This document shows, one piece after another, positions 20,230-30,869 of a stretch of 64,000 bases of DNA. The stretch covers positions 1,066,070,444 to 1,066,134,443 of the forward strand of contig CM066031.1 in assembly GCA_033557465.1 (NCBI GenBank). The letters are read 5' to 3'. The position numbers and the translations under genes were made by a program. The stretch is from Ichthyophis bannanicus (Eukaryota > Chordata > Amphibia > Gymnophiona > Ichthyophiidae). Below the pieces are notes generated by a model, which was not told the DNA's origin, ran no database searches, and saw only the letters and a program-made list of their open reading frames with translations. How positions within the stretch are numbered: position 1 is the first letter of the stretch; each line of letters opens with the position of its first letter.

Positions 20230-21736
20230 ATGTCCCGACGGGCGCAGTGCGTGATCTGTGGGTCCCGCAAAGGCTCTGTTTCTGACGCTGGGATCTGCAA
20301 GGGTTGCGCCTGCGATCAGACCGCTCTGCCGCAGCCCATGGAGAGCAGTGTGCCTTTGGAGCCCGTGGATCCACCAGTTTCCGGAGCCGAAGAGCTCTCT
20401 CCAGTGATTCTCCTTCCGTCCTCTTCTCCTTCTCCGTCTACGCCAGGGGGATTGCAGGCTGTAGGGGCCTCCGAGGCGTGTTGGGTGGATTTTCCCCTGA
20501 TTTTGTGCTTCTTATGCATCAAGCTTTCCAGAAGGGACGCTTGGGACTGGCTTCTGAAATGGGCACGGTGGCGGAGGCTCCACTGTCCCTCAAGGGAGGG
20601 GGGGGCGAGGGTGGACACTCTTAAGCCGGCCAAGCAGTCCCGGGTTTCAGAACTAGAACACCCTGATCTGGAGTGCCAGGAACAGGTATGGTCTGATGGA
20701 GAGCCCGAGGACAGGCTCGACGACTTAGAGGAAGGGGAGATTCCGTAACCTGAGGATCAGGCTCGTATCATCCGGGTATTTCGCAAAGAAGAATTGCTTC
20801 CCTTAATCACAGAATCTCTGCAAGCTCTGAACCTGTCTGTCGGGCGGTCCGTGGAGGATGAGACTTTGGAAGACCCTCTCATTCAAGCGGTGCGAGATTG
20901 TCAGACAGTGTTCCCGATCCATAGAGTGGTCGATCAGATGATTCAGGCTGAGTGGGATCAACCTGAGTCCGGCTTGAAGGGTATCAGGACGATGAACCAT
21001 CTCTATCCTCTGGCGGACAAGGACAAAGAAGTTTCGTTCGCCACGAGTCGATGCAGCGGTCTCGGCAGTGACTAAGAAAACGACCATTCCGGTTGAAGGC
21101 AGTGCGGCCTTGAAGGACACTCAAGATAGGAAGGTGGATGGCTTGTTGAAGCAGGCCTTTGAGACTAATGCCTTGGCTTTACAGACGTCTATTTGTGGGG
21201 CCTGGGTCTCTAGAGCCTGTTTGAGATGGGCGCAGCATATGCGGCAAGACTCCCGCCTGGACCAACCGGGTTTGTTGGAGGTAACCCGATTGGAATCGGG
21301 GTCGGCATATTTGGCAGATGTTCACTATGATTTGATCAGAACCTTGGCTAACAGCATGGCTTCGTTGGTAGCTGCACGCAGGACTGTTTGGCTTCGTCAT
21401 TGGGCTGCTGATGGGTCTTCCAAAGCGCGTCTCAGCAAGCTTCCCTTTAAGGGCAAGCTGTTGTTCGGCGAAGACCTGGATAAGTTGGTCAAGGACCTCG
21501 GAGAATCTAAAGGCGGGAGGCTTCCGAAGGATAAGCCCCGACAGAATAGGGGCGTGTCCTCGGCTAGAGGTCCATTTCGGGACTTTCGCCGGTTTCAGTC
21601 TTCCCGGCTTGGGGTTTTCCAGCGCGGCAGACTGTCCACTAGATCCTCGGGTTTTCGGGGGTTTCGAGTAGCGGGTAGGGGGTTCTCGACTGCCTCCCTT
21701 TCCTCCTCCTCTTCCTTTCGTCGCAAGCCGCAATGA
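20230..21736 (+). pseudogene. DIRS gag-like ORF1, broken
   Basis: ATG 20230 opens MSRRAQCVICGSRKG with cysteine pairs (CVICG, CKGCAC) like those at the start of copy 2's ORF1, then acidic and Ser/Pro-rich sequence ending DDLEEGEIP. A TAA at 20746-20748 interrupts the frame, which otherwise continues to LLPLITESLQALNLS. A frameshift near 21027 moves the reading to the frame starting TKKTTIPVEGSAALKD. The last 150 residues include WVSRACLRWAQHM, LANSMASLVAARRTVWLRHW and a basic Arg/Ser/Gly-rich tail ending SFRRKPQ. The presumed role is RNA packaging. Confidence 0.75.
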
Positions 21737-21764
21737 AGCGAGGCGGACCCCGGAAGGAAATCAG

Positions 21765-23637
21765 GTGATCGGAGGTCGCCTTCGTCATTTTCTTTCTTCC
21801 TGGGTCCAAATAACTTCGGACCAGTGGGTCCTCGAGATCATCCAGGAGGGGTACGCTTTGGAACTGGCTTGTCCTCTCCGGGATGTCTTCGTTCTCTCGC
21901 CCTGCAAGAGTCCTCAAAAAGTGTTAGCCGTTCGCGTAACGTTAAACCACCTGCTAGCCTTGGGGGCAGTGGTGCCTGTCCCAGATTCCGATCTCGGTGC
22001 GGGTCGGTACTCTATTTATTTCGTGGTGCCAAAAAAGGACGGGTCCCTCCGTCCTATCCTGGATTTCAAAGGAGTGAATCGTTGCCTTCAGGTGCCTCAT
22101 TTTCGCATGGAAACTCTGCGATCCGTCTTAGTGGCGGTGTGTCAGGGTGAATTCCTAACATCTCTCGATCTTTCGGAGGCTTACTTACATATTCCGATCA
22201 GGGCCGCTCATCAAAAGTTCCTACGGTTTGCGCTTCCTTGGGGTCATTACCAGTTTCAAGCGCTGCCATTCGGTCTGGCCACAGCGCCCCGTGTTTTCAC
22301 CAAGGTCATGGTGGTAGTCACGGCGGCATTGCGGAAGGAAGGTGTTTTGGTTCACCCTTATCTCGACGATTGGTTAATTCGAGCAAAGTCCGAGAGGGAG
22401 AGCGTGCAAGCCACGGACAGAGTGATCGCTCTACTACAAAGTCTTGGTTGGGTGGTCAATCAGAAGAAGAGCCATTTAGTGCCAACTCAGTCCCTCGAGT
22501 ATCTTGGAGTTCGCTTCGATACGGAAAAAGGGTTAGTGTTTCTGCCGGATCACCGAGCACGAGCTTTGCGTCTTCTAATTCGCAAGTTTTTAGCATTCCC
22601 GGCTCCGTCAGCTTGGTGGTACCTTCGTGTCTTGGGAACGATGGCGGCGACTCTAGATGTAGTCCCCTGGGCCAGGTATCATATGTGTCCACTGCAACGA
22701 GCCCTTTTACGGCGTTGGTCGAATCAAACGGATTCGATGGGCAGGCGGTTACCTTGTCCGCGGCGAGTGCGGCAGTCGTTACGATGGTGGCTGAGCCTGA
22801 GGGCGTTGCAGGCGGGAGTCCCTCTAGAGCAGCCGGTTTGGTTACCGGTGATAACGGATGCGAGCCTGGCGGGTTGGGGAGCTCATTGCGACAGTCGCTT
22901 CGCGCAGGGGACATGGTCGGCTCTGGAAGCTTCTTGATCGATCAACCGCCTCGAGCTGCGAGTGGTGATGCGGGCACTACAGGCGTTCGAACCTTTAGTG
23001 ACGGGCCGGACTGTGCGCATCCTCTCCGACAACTCGGCGACCGTTGCATACCTCAACCGTCAGGGCGGCACGGGAAGCAGAGCAATGGAAGAAGAGGCCG
23101 ACTTGTTCCAGTGGGTGAAATTTCGGCTGCTCGTCATTTCAGCGGGACATATCGCCGGGAAGGAGAATGTGATGGCGGATTTCCTCAGCAGAGTGCAGGT
23201 GGATGCCGAGGAGTGGGAACTCCACCCGCAAGTGTACGCTCAAATAGTCCGCAGATGGGGGGCCTCCGGTCATGGATCTCATGGCAACCTTTCAGTCGGC
23301 CAAAACCGCTCGGTTCTTCAGCAGGCGACGGGAACGCATGTCAGAGGGCATAGATGCTCTCATTCGCCCGTGGCCGATCTACGGTCTCCTATACGTCTTT
23401 CCTCCGTGGGCGTTGATCGGTCGGGTGGTTCAACGCATAGAGGCGCATCGGGGGAAGGTTCTTCTCGTGGCTCCGGATTGGCCCAGACGGCCGTGGTATG
23501 CGGATCTGATTCGACTCCTCGACGGCAAACCGTGGCGGCTGCCGACCTTGGAGGACCTATTGCTTCAGGGTCCGCTGCGGATGCCGCAGGTGGCTCGATT
23601 CTCACTTACGGTATGGCCATTGAAAGGGCTAGGTTGA
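21765..23637 (+). pseudogene. DIRS RT/RNase H/MT ORF, broken
   Basis: RT motifs in order are ITSDQWVLEIIQEGY, FVVPKKDGSLRPILDFKGVN, SLDLSEAYLHIPI, FQALPFGLATAPRVFTK and catalytic HPYLDDWLIRAK near 22358. RNase H starts at VITDASLAGWGAHC. TGA at 22935-22937 replaces an expected Trp codon right after WSALEAS; the frame then continues with LELRVVMRAL and RILSDNSATVAYLNRQGG. At 23257-23262 a run of six G, where five keep the frame, shifts reading into the MT-like tail (MDLMATFQSAKTARFF, LLYVFPPWALIG, LLVAPDWPRRPW), which ends TVWPLKGLG. Confidence 0.85.
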
Positions 23638-24674
23638 GGTGAAAAGGTTATTCTTCAGCAGTCATTGCCACTCTTCTTCGAGCGAGGAAGGCATCTACTT
23701 CGCTTACGTATGTGCGCGTTTGGCGCATTTTTGAAGATTGGTGTTCGCGGCACGATACCCGGGCCACGACGGCCTCGATACCAGTCATTCTCAGTTTTTT
23801 GCAAGACGGTTTTGATAAGGGTCTTGCTGCCAGTTCTCTGAAAGTGCAATTGGCGGCCCTAGCGTGTTACAGGGGTAAGGTCTTGGGGGTTCCCCTGGGG
23901 GAACACACGGATGTGCAACGTTTTCTGAGGGCCGTATTCCGTCTGCGGCCTTTGCGCAGGGCAATCATTCCTCCATGGGATTTAAATCTGGTGTTGCAAG
24001 CTTTAGTCCAGAAGCCTTTTGAGCCTCTTCGCCTGGCGTCCGTGAAGGATCTCTCTTTGAAGACTGTATTCTTGGTGGCCATCTGTTCAGCTCGGCGCAT
24101 TTCGGAGCTGCAGGCACTTTCGTGTCGTGAGCCGTTCTTATTGTTCTCTAGGGACAGAGTGGTCTTGCGGCCTGTTCCTTCCTTCCTCCCTAAGGTGGTC
24201 TCTCCTTTTCATTTGAATCAGGCCGTGTTTCTTCCAGTCTTTAACTCCCCGGGGGCGGGCGCGTCTGATGCGGGGTTGTCTTGGCTAGACGTTCGGCGGA
24301 TGCTTCGCCGCTACCTAAAAGCTACAGAGTCTTTTCGTAAGACGGAACGACTGTTCGTCCTGTTTGGTGGTAAGCGCAAAGGAGAGGCGGCGACGAAGTC
24401 TTCTATTGCCAGATGGATTAAGGAGGCAATTGCGTCGGCGTATATTATGCGTGGCCGTGCGGTTCCGTTAGGCTTGCGGGCCCATTCCACTCGGGCGCAG
24501 GCGACGTCGTGGGCGGAGCGCAGTTTGGTTCTGCCAGTGGACATTTGCAGGGCGGCTACTTGGTCGTCGCTCCATGCTTTTAGTAAGCATTATCGGCTGG
24601 ATGTTCTGGCATCCAGGGATTCTTGCTTCGGTTCGGCTGTTTTGCGCGCCGGGTGGGTTGGTCCCTCCTGTTAA
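23592..24674 (+). pseudogene. DIRS tyrosine recombinase with one nonsense codon
   Basis: The recombinase overlaps the end of the MT-like gene, starting around TYGMAIERARLR. A TGA at 23640-23642 interrupts it where copy 1 reads through (RLRTRGYS). The frame then stays open from there to TAA near 24674. Catalytic residues are intact: Arg in CSARRISELQAL, His-x-x-Arg in LRAHSTRAQATSW, Tyr in SKHYRLDV. An ATG at 23712 (MRVWRIFEDWC) could start a shortened protein lacking the first part of the DNA-binding domain. It is very similar to the copy 1 recombinase. Confidence 0.85.
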
Positions 24675-24691
24675 TTACTGCTCTGTTACAT

Positions 24692-24787
24692 CCCTGATGT
24701 GGAGGACTAAACTGGAAGACCGCTCAGGAAATAGAAATTACACTTACCTGGTAATTGTAGTTCCTGGAGGGTCCAATTTAGTCCTCA
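24692..24787. repeat. DIRS copy 3 internal complementary region
   Basis: CCCTGATGTGGAGGACTAAA at the left complements the outer left end at 19280-19325, and the right half, through CTGGAGGGTCCAATTTAGTC, complements the outer right end at about 25180-25239. It lies directly after the YR stop, as in copies 1 and 2. Confidence 0.87.
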
Positions 24788-25075
24788 TTCCCTCCCGAGA
24801 GATTCTTTTCCATTTGGCGCGCTAATGCGGTGTGTGAGAGAGTTGGTTAAGCGAATTTTCTGTGGTCCTCAAGTTTGGGGGTCTCCGCTCTCTGTTGATC
24901 ACTTGCCTTTCTTGGCGATGCGGCAGTGCCTTTCTTTAGGCTCAGTTGTCCAGGTGGACGCGATGTGCACAGCTACGGCTCCCTCGTTTGGGGAAGGAGT
25001 CAAGTTATTTCGGGGAGGGGTCTCTTTTCAGTGGTTCATCCATATTTCTCTTTTGAATTTGCTTTGTTAACAGTT

Positions 25076-25239
25076 CACTGGGGGGCTGATGGGAGCTCCA
25101 GCAGTATACATCCTGACAGGGGAAAGATTTGATTGGTCCAGTCTCCTTGCTGCAGGAGGAGGTGCACTACCCTGATGTGGAGGACTAAACTGGACCCTCC
25201 AGGAACTACAATTACCAGGTAAGTGTAATTTCTATTTCC
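25076..25239. repeat. DIRS copy 3 right inverted terminal repeat
   Basis: It starts CACTGGGGGGCTGATGGGAG and pairs with 19280-19414. The outer segment ending TAATTTCTATTTC matches only the ICR, which places the element end at about 25239. Confidence 0.9.
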
Positions 25240-25689
25240 TCTTGTACTAAACAAAGCACAGACGTTAATGATGCATGCGTCCCAGAGCTGACATATTCCA
25301 GTTAATAAATTCAAAATAAAGAGAGATTTTTCTACCTTTTGTACATTTTTTTTTTCAGTTACAATTGCTCCAAGCCACTTTCTTCTGGTTTCTTCGTGTC
25401 TTCTGCTAACTCTACATCATCTGCTGTCCATTTGTCCTTTCTTCTCTCCTAGTTTTTTTCCATTCTCTCTCTACATCTGCTTTAACATACTAATCTTTCT
25501 CCTTTTGCTCTTTCCTCATTCCTATTTCATCCACTCAAATTTTACCCCTCCATCCTCAATCCCCACTTACTCTCCCAATACCTGGTCAATTGAAGATTTT
25601 TTCCCTCCCACACAAAATATTTTTCCCCTCTCCATTTCACTCTCCCAGCCCCATCCCATTCTAATCCTCCCCCAACATCAGCTCCCTTC
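25240..25689. other. Pyrimidine-rich interval, no gene seen
   Basis: T- and C-rich sequence without coding motifs grades into the C-rich minisatellite. Confidence 0.45.
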
Positions 25690-26415
25690 TAGTTCCAGCC
25701 CCACCCAGCATCCGCTCCCTTTTAGTCCCCCCATCAGCCCATTTCCAATCCCAGCGCCCCATCAGCCGATTTCTAGTCCATTCCTAGCCCCACCATCAGC
25801 CCATGTCAAATCCTAGCTCTCCTCCACTCAGCCCATTTCCAATCCAAGCCCCCATGAGCCTACTTCCAGTTCTAACCCCTCCATGAGTCCATTTCATTCC
25901 AAGCCCACACCACAGCCCATTTCCAATCTCAGCACTCCCAACAGCCCATTTCCAGTCTTATCCTAGCACCTCCATCAGCCCATTTCCTGTCCTAGCTCCC
26001 TCCCCTCACAGCCCATTTCCAATCTCAGCACACACCCCCACAGCCCATTTCCTGTCCTAGCCCCCCCCCCACTCAGCCCATTTCCAGTTCTAGCTCCCTC
26101 CCCTCACAGCCCATTTCCAGTCCTAGCTCCCCCTCACTTTCCATTCCAAGCCCCCGTCTCCATCTCCATCAGCTATTTGCAGTTCAAGTCCCCCCTTCCA
26201 CCCAGCCCTTTACCAGTCCTAGCCCCCCCCCCATAGCCCATTTCCTTTCCTAGCCCCCCCCCCCATCAGCCCACCTCCAGTCCTAACCCCCCATCAGCCC
26301 ATTTCCAGTCTTAGCCTCCCCATAGCCCATTACCAGTCCTAACCCCCCCATCAGCCCATTGCCAGTCCTAACCCCCCATCAGCCCATTACCAGTCCTAAC
26401 CCCCCTCCCCCCATC
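25690..26415. repeat. C-rich minisatellite (CATCAGCCCATTTCCAGTCC-like unit)
   Basis: About 700 bp of imperfect tandem copies with a period of roughly 25-40 bp. The recurring core is CAGCCCATTTCCAGTCCTAG followed by a C-run of variable length. The copies become more uniform toward 26280-26410, where the core appears every 28-32 bp. No coding role is evident. Confidence 0.75.
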
Positions 26416-26429
26416 ACCCCAGGAAAACT

Positions 26430-26657
26430 TTAAAAGAAAAAACTAACTTGCTGCTGCTGCTGCTGCCACCCTGGCAGTGGCAGAATCAAGTGTCTCCTGC
26501 GGGGCCCCCGCCCGCCCAACAGAGCCCTCCCTCCTGTCCGGCAGAGCCCTCCCTCAATCACTCTCCTCGGCGCGGCTTTCAGAGCCGCGAAGGGAGGGTT
26601 TCCCTCTCGCGGTTCTGTTAAGCCGGCCGGGGCTGATGGGAAACAGGTAATGCCATC
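26430..26657. other. GC-rich segment with short CTG run
   Basis: A TTGCTGCTGCTGCTGCTGCC tract starts near 26448 and is followed by CpG-containing sequence with a small inverted repeat around GGCGCGGCTTTCAGAGCCGC. No exon or promoter could be defined. Confidence 0.35.
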
Positions 26658-26960
26658 GGAGTGGAGGAGTGGCCTAGTGGTTGGGGCAAGGTACTTCAGG
26701 CCGGAAGGTCGGGGGTTCAAATCCCACTAGAGGACAGCAACCTTGGGCTGGAAGGACTGGGGTTTCTAGTTCCACAGGTGCTCCTTGTGGTCTTGGGCAA
26801 GCCACTTAACCCTCCATAGCCCATGTTCCCTGTAAAATAGTTATCTCCAAGTTATAATGCCCTGTTCAATGTAATTTCAGTTTGTTCAATGTAAACCGCA
26901 CTGATGCAGAATAGCGCGGTATATAAGAGAATGTAAATAAATAGATAAATAAATAAATAG
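26658..26960 (+). mobile_element. CORE-type tRNA-SINE with L2-like tail
   Basis: The head has a pol III A box (TGGCCTAGTGGTTGGGG, about 26668) and B box (GGGTTCAAATCCC, about 26713). The MIR/CORE block CTTGGGCAAGCCACTTAACC follows. The 3' part, TGTAAACCGCACTGATGCAG and GCGGTATATAAG, ends in (TAAA)n and resembles L2-type LINE tails. No duplication was identified. Confidence 0.8.
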
Positions 26961-27008
26961 ATGGGCCATACTGGTCTTTATCTGCCATCATATACTTTGT
27001 TACTATAT
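26961..27008 (+). mobile_element. CR1 3' terminal scrap
   Basis: AGATGGGCCATACTGGTCTT and TATCTGCCATCATATACTTT match the terminal sequence of CR1 copies at 53380 and 57590. Fewer than 50 bp are present. Confidence 0.55.
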
Positions 27009-27049
27009 TACTGGCAGGTGTCATCCAACAGCAAAAAAGATGACTTCAG

Positions 27050-27430
27050 ATTGTACAAAGTACAGCGGTTAAACTCATTTACAATGCAAAGAAACTAGAT
27101 CTTGTGACCCCACTGCTCTGTGAGCAGCATTGGCTTACCATCTGTTATAGCATCAAGTTTAAAATTCTTCTGCTGGCTCATTGGGGCTTCTACTCCGGCC
27201 TCCCAGTACACCTCCATTCTCATAGTCTTCCTTATCAGCCAACTCAAGATTTGCGTTCAGCCAATCAAAATCTTTAGTCATACCCTCCAGAACTCTTACA
27301 CCTGGATATATACAAATCCATCGCCTTTTGCTCCACTGCTTCTTCCCTCTGGAGTGCTTTATTGACGGAGCTCCAGCTTGAGTCCTCCTATAGGAAATTT
27401 AAGATAGGCCTTAAAACCTGGCGTTTTGAA
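27050..27430 (+). pseudogene. L2-group LINE C-terminal remnant
   Basis: Translation in one frame with a stop gives VQSTAVKLIYNAKKLDLVTP, QHWLTICYSIKFKILLLAHW and later SSLWSALLTELQ plus YRKFKIGLKTWRF. These match the C-terminal end of L2/CR1-type polymerases, where the usual blocks are a VTPLL-LHWLPV segment and an LWNSLP segment. The copy is old, and the clade is uncertain. Confidence 0.5.
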
Positions 27431-27719
27431 AAATAAGAAATGAGAGAAAACAAAGTCCCACTCCCAGGTTACTTTTCTCATCTCAGCTTATCCATTCCTA
27501 ATGTGTCTCTGCCATACTGTATTTCTTTTGTCTGTAGTTTAAAAATTGTTGTCAGGTGTGATGTGGGAGCAGGGAAAGCAGTGTTTCTTTCTACTCCAGT
27601 GCTCCACACCCAAACCACTTTCATATTTATGGTTTTGCAGAACTTCTGGTACCTGTAAAAACTGTATACCTTGGGGAAGATGATTGCTAAATGTGAAGAA
27701 TTCATGTACCTTGATCGCA
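27431..27719. other. Unassigned spacer
   Basis: About 290 bp between LINE remnants with no gene or repeat end recognised. Confidence 0.4.
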
Positions 27720-28917
27720 GCTAAACCCATATGAAAAGAAAAGGGCCGGCAGGTGATGGCAGATGGGGCCTCATCAAGTGTGCACTCAGAAATGGCAGTG
27801 TTGGTGGTTGAAGAGGCCTTGGCGACTGTGGTGTGAGCTTTGGAAGATTTAATGGGCTTTCCGACCAGATGGCTAAGGTTGCCCAATCTGTGACTGACTT
27901 CAATGCTCACATTGGCCAGGTGGAACATAGTCTCGGACCTTGAAGACAGGGGTTGGGAGGCTGATAAAGCCATTAAGAAGCTCTAGGAACAGCTAAGGCA
28001 GCAGATGAGACAAGACTGACTAACTTGAGAGCATGGGAAGGAGGAAAAGCCTATGATTTGTTGGAATAGAAGAGTCTGTGTTGGACGCTGAACTCCACAG
28101 ATTTCTAGTGACCTAGCTGCCACTGGTTCTCTGCCTCGAAAGAATGGAATGGAAAATGCAAATAGAACGGGTTCATCGGTTAGGCCCATGCTGCAAGGGC
28201 AAACCTCGACCCCGGGTGGTTATAGCACAGTTCCGGAGCTACCAACAAAAGGAATTGTGCTGCATGCCACCCGGAACTTGCGAAACGTGGAACACAATGG
28301 TAAGAGGATCCTTATTCTTCAAGACTACTCTGTGGCTATGACCACTAAACGCAAGGAGGTCTTGGAGGTATGTGGCCGCCTCATGCTTTACCCAGCTAAA
28401 CTGTGTATCTATCTTACACCAGGGACAACACCATGTTTTTACCAGGCCGGATGAGGCCATGGCATTTTGCAGTAACCAACTTTGATAACTGGGGAGCTTG
28501 GGCAGTAGCCCTGTGGGTTCACAGATAATGATGTTTTTACATATTTGCAGGCCCAAAGCTATATCCACAGTTTATGAGCAGATGATTTGCGCAACAAACT
28601 GTGTTTGAAAATAGAAGAGTTGCTTCTGTTGGGGGGAGATGGAAGAGCAAAGATAGCGATACTACAACAGGCCTTTAGTGGGTCGGAAAGGCTTATGACG
28701 TGTGATACATTGGTGGATATGTGGAACCAAGATTTGGGTTCTCAGTGACAGGGGATGATATTCTCACAGCTATAGAATGCATACCGGGACTAAGCACAAA
28801 TTCCAAACTTTGGGAAATGCAGATTTATTGCACCCCCAATAGGACATTTAAGGCTGGGCTTGCAAAGTCAGCAAAATGCCCACACTGCACAGAAGTGAAG
28901 CCCACCCTGGACCACTT
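27720..28917 (+). mobile_element. L1/Tx1-type LINE deletion derivative, first part
   Basis: It begins with an ATG frame reading MKRKGPAGDGRWGLIKC and a coiled-coil-like QMAKVAQSVTDFNAHI block. It then has the ORF1 RNA-binding part LRNVEHNGKRILILQDYSVA followed by KRKEVLEVCGRLML. ORF2 is represented only by its end: the zinc-knuckle-like RTFKAGLAKSAKCPHCTEVK near 28840. The endonuclease and most of the RT are missing, so the source was internally deleted. Frames are broken in several places. It is interrupted at about 28918 by CR1. Confidence 0.6.
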
Positions 28918-29790
28918 AGGCCATGTGGTCTTTTTCTGCCATCATGTTTCTATCTAGTCTGCCCTTTCATATCAACTACTACAATAGTCCCCTCCTTTTC
29001 CTTTAGAGATCCTCTGTGCTTGTCCCATGCTTATTTTAATTCAGATACTGTCCCTCATCTCTACCACCTCCATTGGGAGACTATTCCACGCATCTACCAC
29101 TCTTTCTGTAAAGAAATATTTCCGCATATTACTCCTGAGTCTATCCCCTTTCACCCTCATCCTATGTCCCCTCATAGCAGAGCTTGCATTCAATAAAAAG
29201 AGGCTCTCCTACTGTGCATTTATGACACAGAGCTATTTAAACATCTCTATCATATCTCCTCTATCCCGCCTTTCCTCTAAAACATACTTAAGATCCTTAA
29301 GACTGTCCTCATATGCTTTATAATGAAGACCACTAACCATTTTAGTGTAGCCACCCTCTGCACCGTCTCCAACCTATTTATATCCTTTTGAAGGTGCAGT
29401 CTCCAGAATTGCACACAATACTCCAAATGAGGTTGCACCAGAGACTTATACAGAGGCACTATCGCCTCCTTTTTTCTGATGGCCATTCCTCTCCCTATGT
29501 ACCCAAACATCCTACTAGCTTTTTCTGTTGCCTTTTCTACCTGTTTAGCTACTTTAAGATTGTCAGACACAATCACGCTCTTCTTTTGTGGACAGAAGTA
29601 CTTCACCCCCAACACTGTACCGCTCCCTTGGATTTTTGCAGGCCAAATGCAGGACCCTGTATTTTTTAGCATTAAATCTCAGCTGCCAAATTCTAGATCA
29701 TTCTTCAAGCTTAGCTAGATCCCTTCTCATGTTATCTACTCTTTTCTGGGTGTTTACTCTATATTGCAGATTTTGGTATCATCAATGTTT
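28918..29790 (-). mobile_element. CR1 LINE, reversed, inside L1/Tx1
   Basis: The 3' end lies at 28918, with the GATGGCAGAAAAAGACC-type terminus read in reverse. The minus strand encodes DNLKVAKQVEKATEKASRMF, KKEAIVPLYKSLVQPHLEYC and VQFWRLHLQKDINRLETVQR. Stops and a frame change follow. It is the same subfamily as the copies at 42133, 49930 and 56950. Confidence 0.75.
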
Positions 29791-30170
29791 GGCTATGTCC
29801 GTGGTTGCTCATTATTGGGGGAGAGTGCATCAGTTTATGGGCATGGTCCTGGGGGCTTCGGTAGGAATGCTGACTCAGGTTGTTGTACTGGATGTCTATG
29901 ATGATTTGGAAGGTTTTGATAGCACCTCTGCTGCAGTGGGTCCAGCAGACCCTGCTTGGGGCACGGAACAGTTTTGTGTGGCTGGCTCTCTGAGGAGGGC
30001 CCCTCCTTCTGGCAGTGGAAGAATACTTTGCACAGGATTATGCTCTTGGAATACAAAAGGGCCAAAGGGCATAAGAATAGGTTGGACTGCTTTATGGATG
30101 TCTGGGGCCCGTATATACAGTTCTTGCCGCTGTGAGCTCTCAGCCAGGTCATAAACCAGTACTGATAATG
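29791..30170 (+). pseudogene. L1/Tx1 ORF2 C-terminus, second part
   Basis: After the CR1 the L1-type sequence resumes: VVAHYWGRVHQFMGMVLGAS and later IRIGWTALWMSGARIY, with a stop near 30154. This is the region after the zinc-knuckle-like block in Tx1-group ORF2. The join across the CR1 is inferred from domain order. Confidence 0.5.
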
Positions 30171-30869
30171 GGAAGGATACAGGCTCAGCTGATCACAGGC
30201 TCCAGCTCCATACTGACTCCAGGGATGGGGATAGGATCCTGAAAGAGGACGGTGGCTTCGGGATAAGGAAAGGATAGTGGGGGGTACCTTCTTCTTTTAG
30301 GCTGCACCACATCACTGCAATCGCAGGGAGGTGAGAGGGTCCCACAATGGTGTAGCCTAGAAGACAGTTTGGGCACAACTCTAGGATACAGATGAGGGAG
30401 AGGGAGAAGGAGCACTCTATCTCCTTAGATATAAATATATAAATTGTGGGTTTTGCTGGCAGGGTCCTCAGGGAGGGACGGAGGAGGAAGTGAGGCACAC
30501 ACACTCTGGAATTTCCTGGTGACCATGTGCCTGTAAGGACTTCAGCCTATGCCCTCAAGTATCATCAGTTTATGTGAGGTAGCTGTGTGTATGTGCATGT
30601 CTATAGTATGGTCTAACAGCATTTATTACCCTGTGGTGAAGCGATCTAAGGGAGGTAGGGAGGAGGGAAGGATTGAGGGAGACAGGAAAATGTAAAATTC
30701 AACGCACTGTTGGTTTTTTGTTTATTGTGGAGGTTGATGTGTGTGGAAAGTTGTAATGGGAATTAGATTTTTGCTGGGCTCTGATAATTTGATAAGTGCT
30801 AATAAACAGTTTAAACCTTAAGATCCTCTCAGGGGAGATTTGGAATGTGTGTGAGAGATGAGACTGTAT
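30171..30869. other. Probable L1/Tx1 3' UTR, no gene
   Basis: No coding motif. TGGGAATTAGATTTTTGCTG near 30757 recurs, diverged, at about 37930, so the two sites share an unidentified repeat. Confidence 0.4.

Larger units (their letters stand above)
19280..25239 (+). mobile_element. Full-length DIRS retrotransposon (copy 3), mutated
   Basis: A 5.96-kb element with both inverted terminal repeats, ICR, gag-like, RT/RNase H/MT and YR genes reads on the plus strand. The ends are set by where complementarity to the ICR stops. No flanking duplication is seen. The inverted repeats show one difference over about 119 bp, yet the genes carry at least three nonsense codons and two frameshifts. Confidence 0.92.

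Noticed and set aside
22238..23353. A 371-residue plus-strand frame overlapping the DIRS RT
   Set aside because: It is an alternative frame of the RT/RNase H gene, Ser/Gly-rich, without family motifs.
25505..26420. A CRISPR-like array, because of regularly recurring 20-base words
   Set aside because: Spacing is irregular, 'spacers' are only C-runs, and the context is a vertebrate minisatellite.
26668..26730. A possible functional tRNA gene (A and B boxes)
   Set aside because: The boxes belong to a SINE head; no tRNA cloverleaf with an acceptor stem was found, and the CORE block and LINE tail follow.
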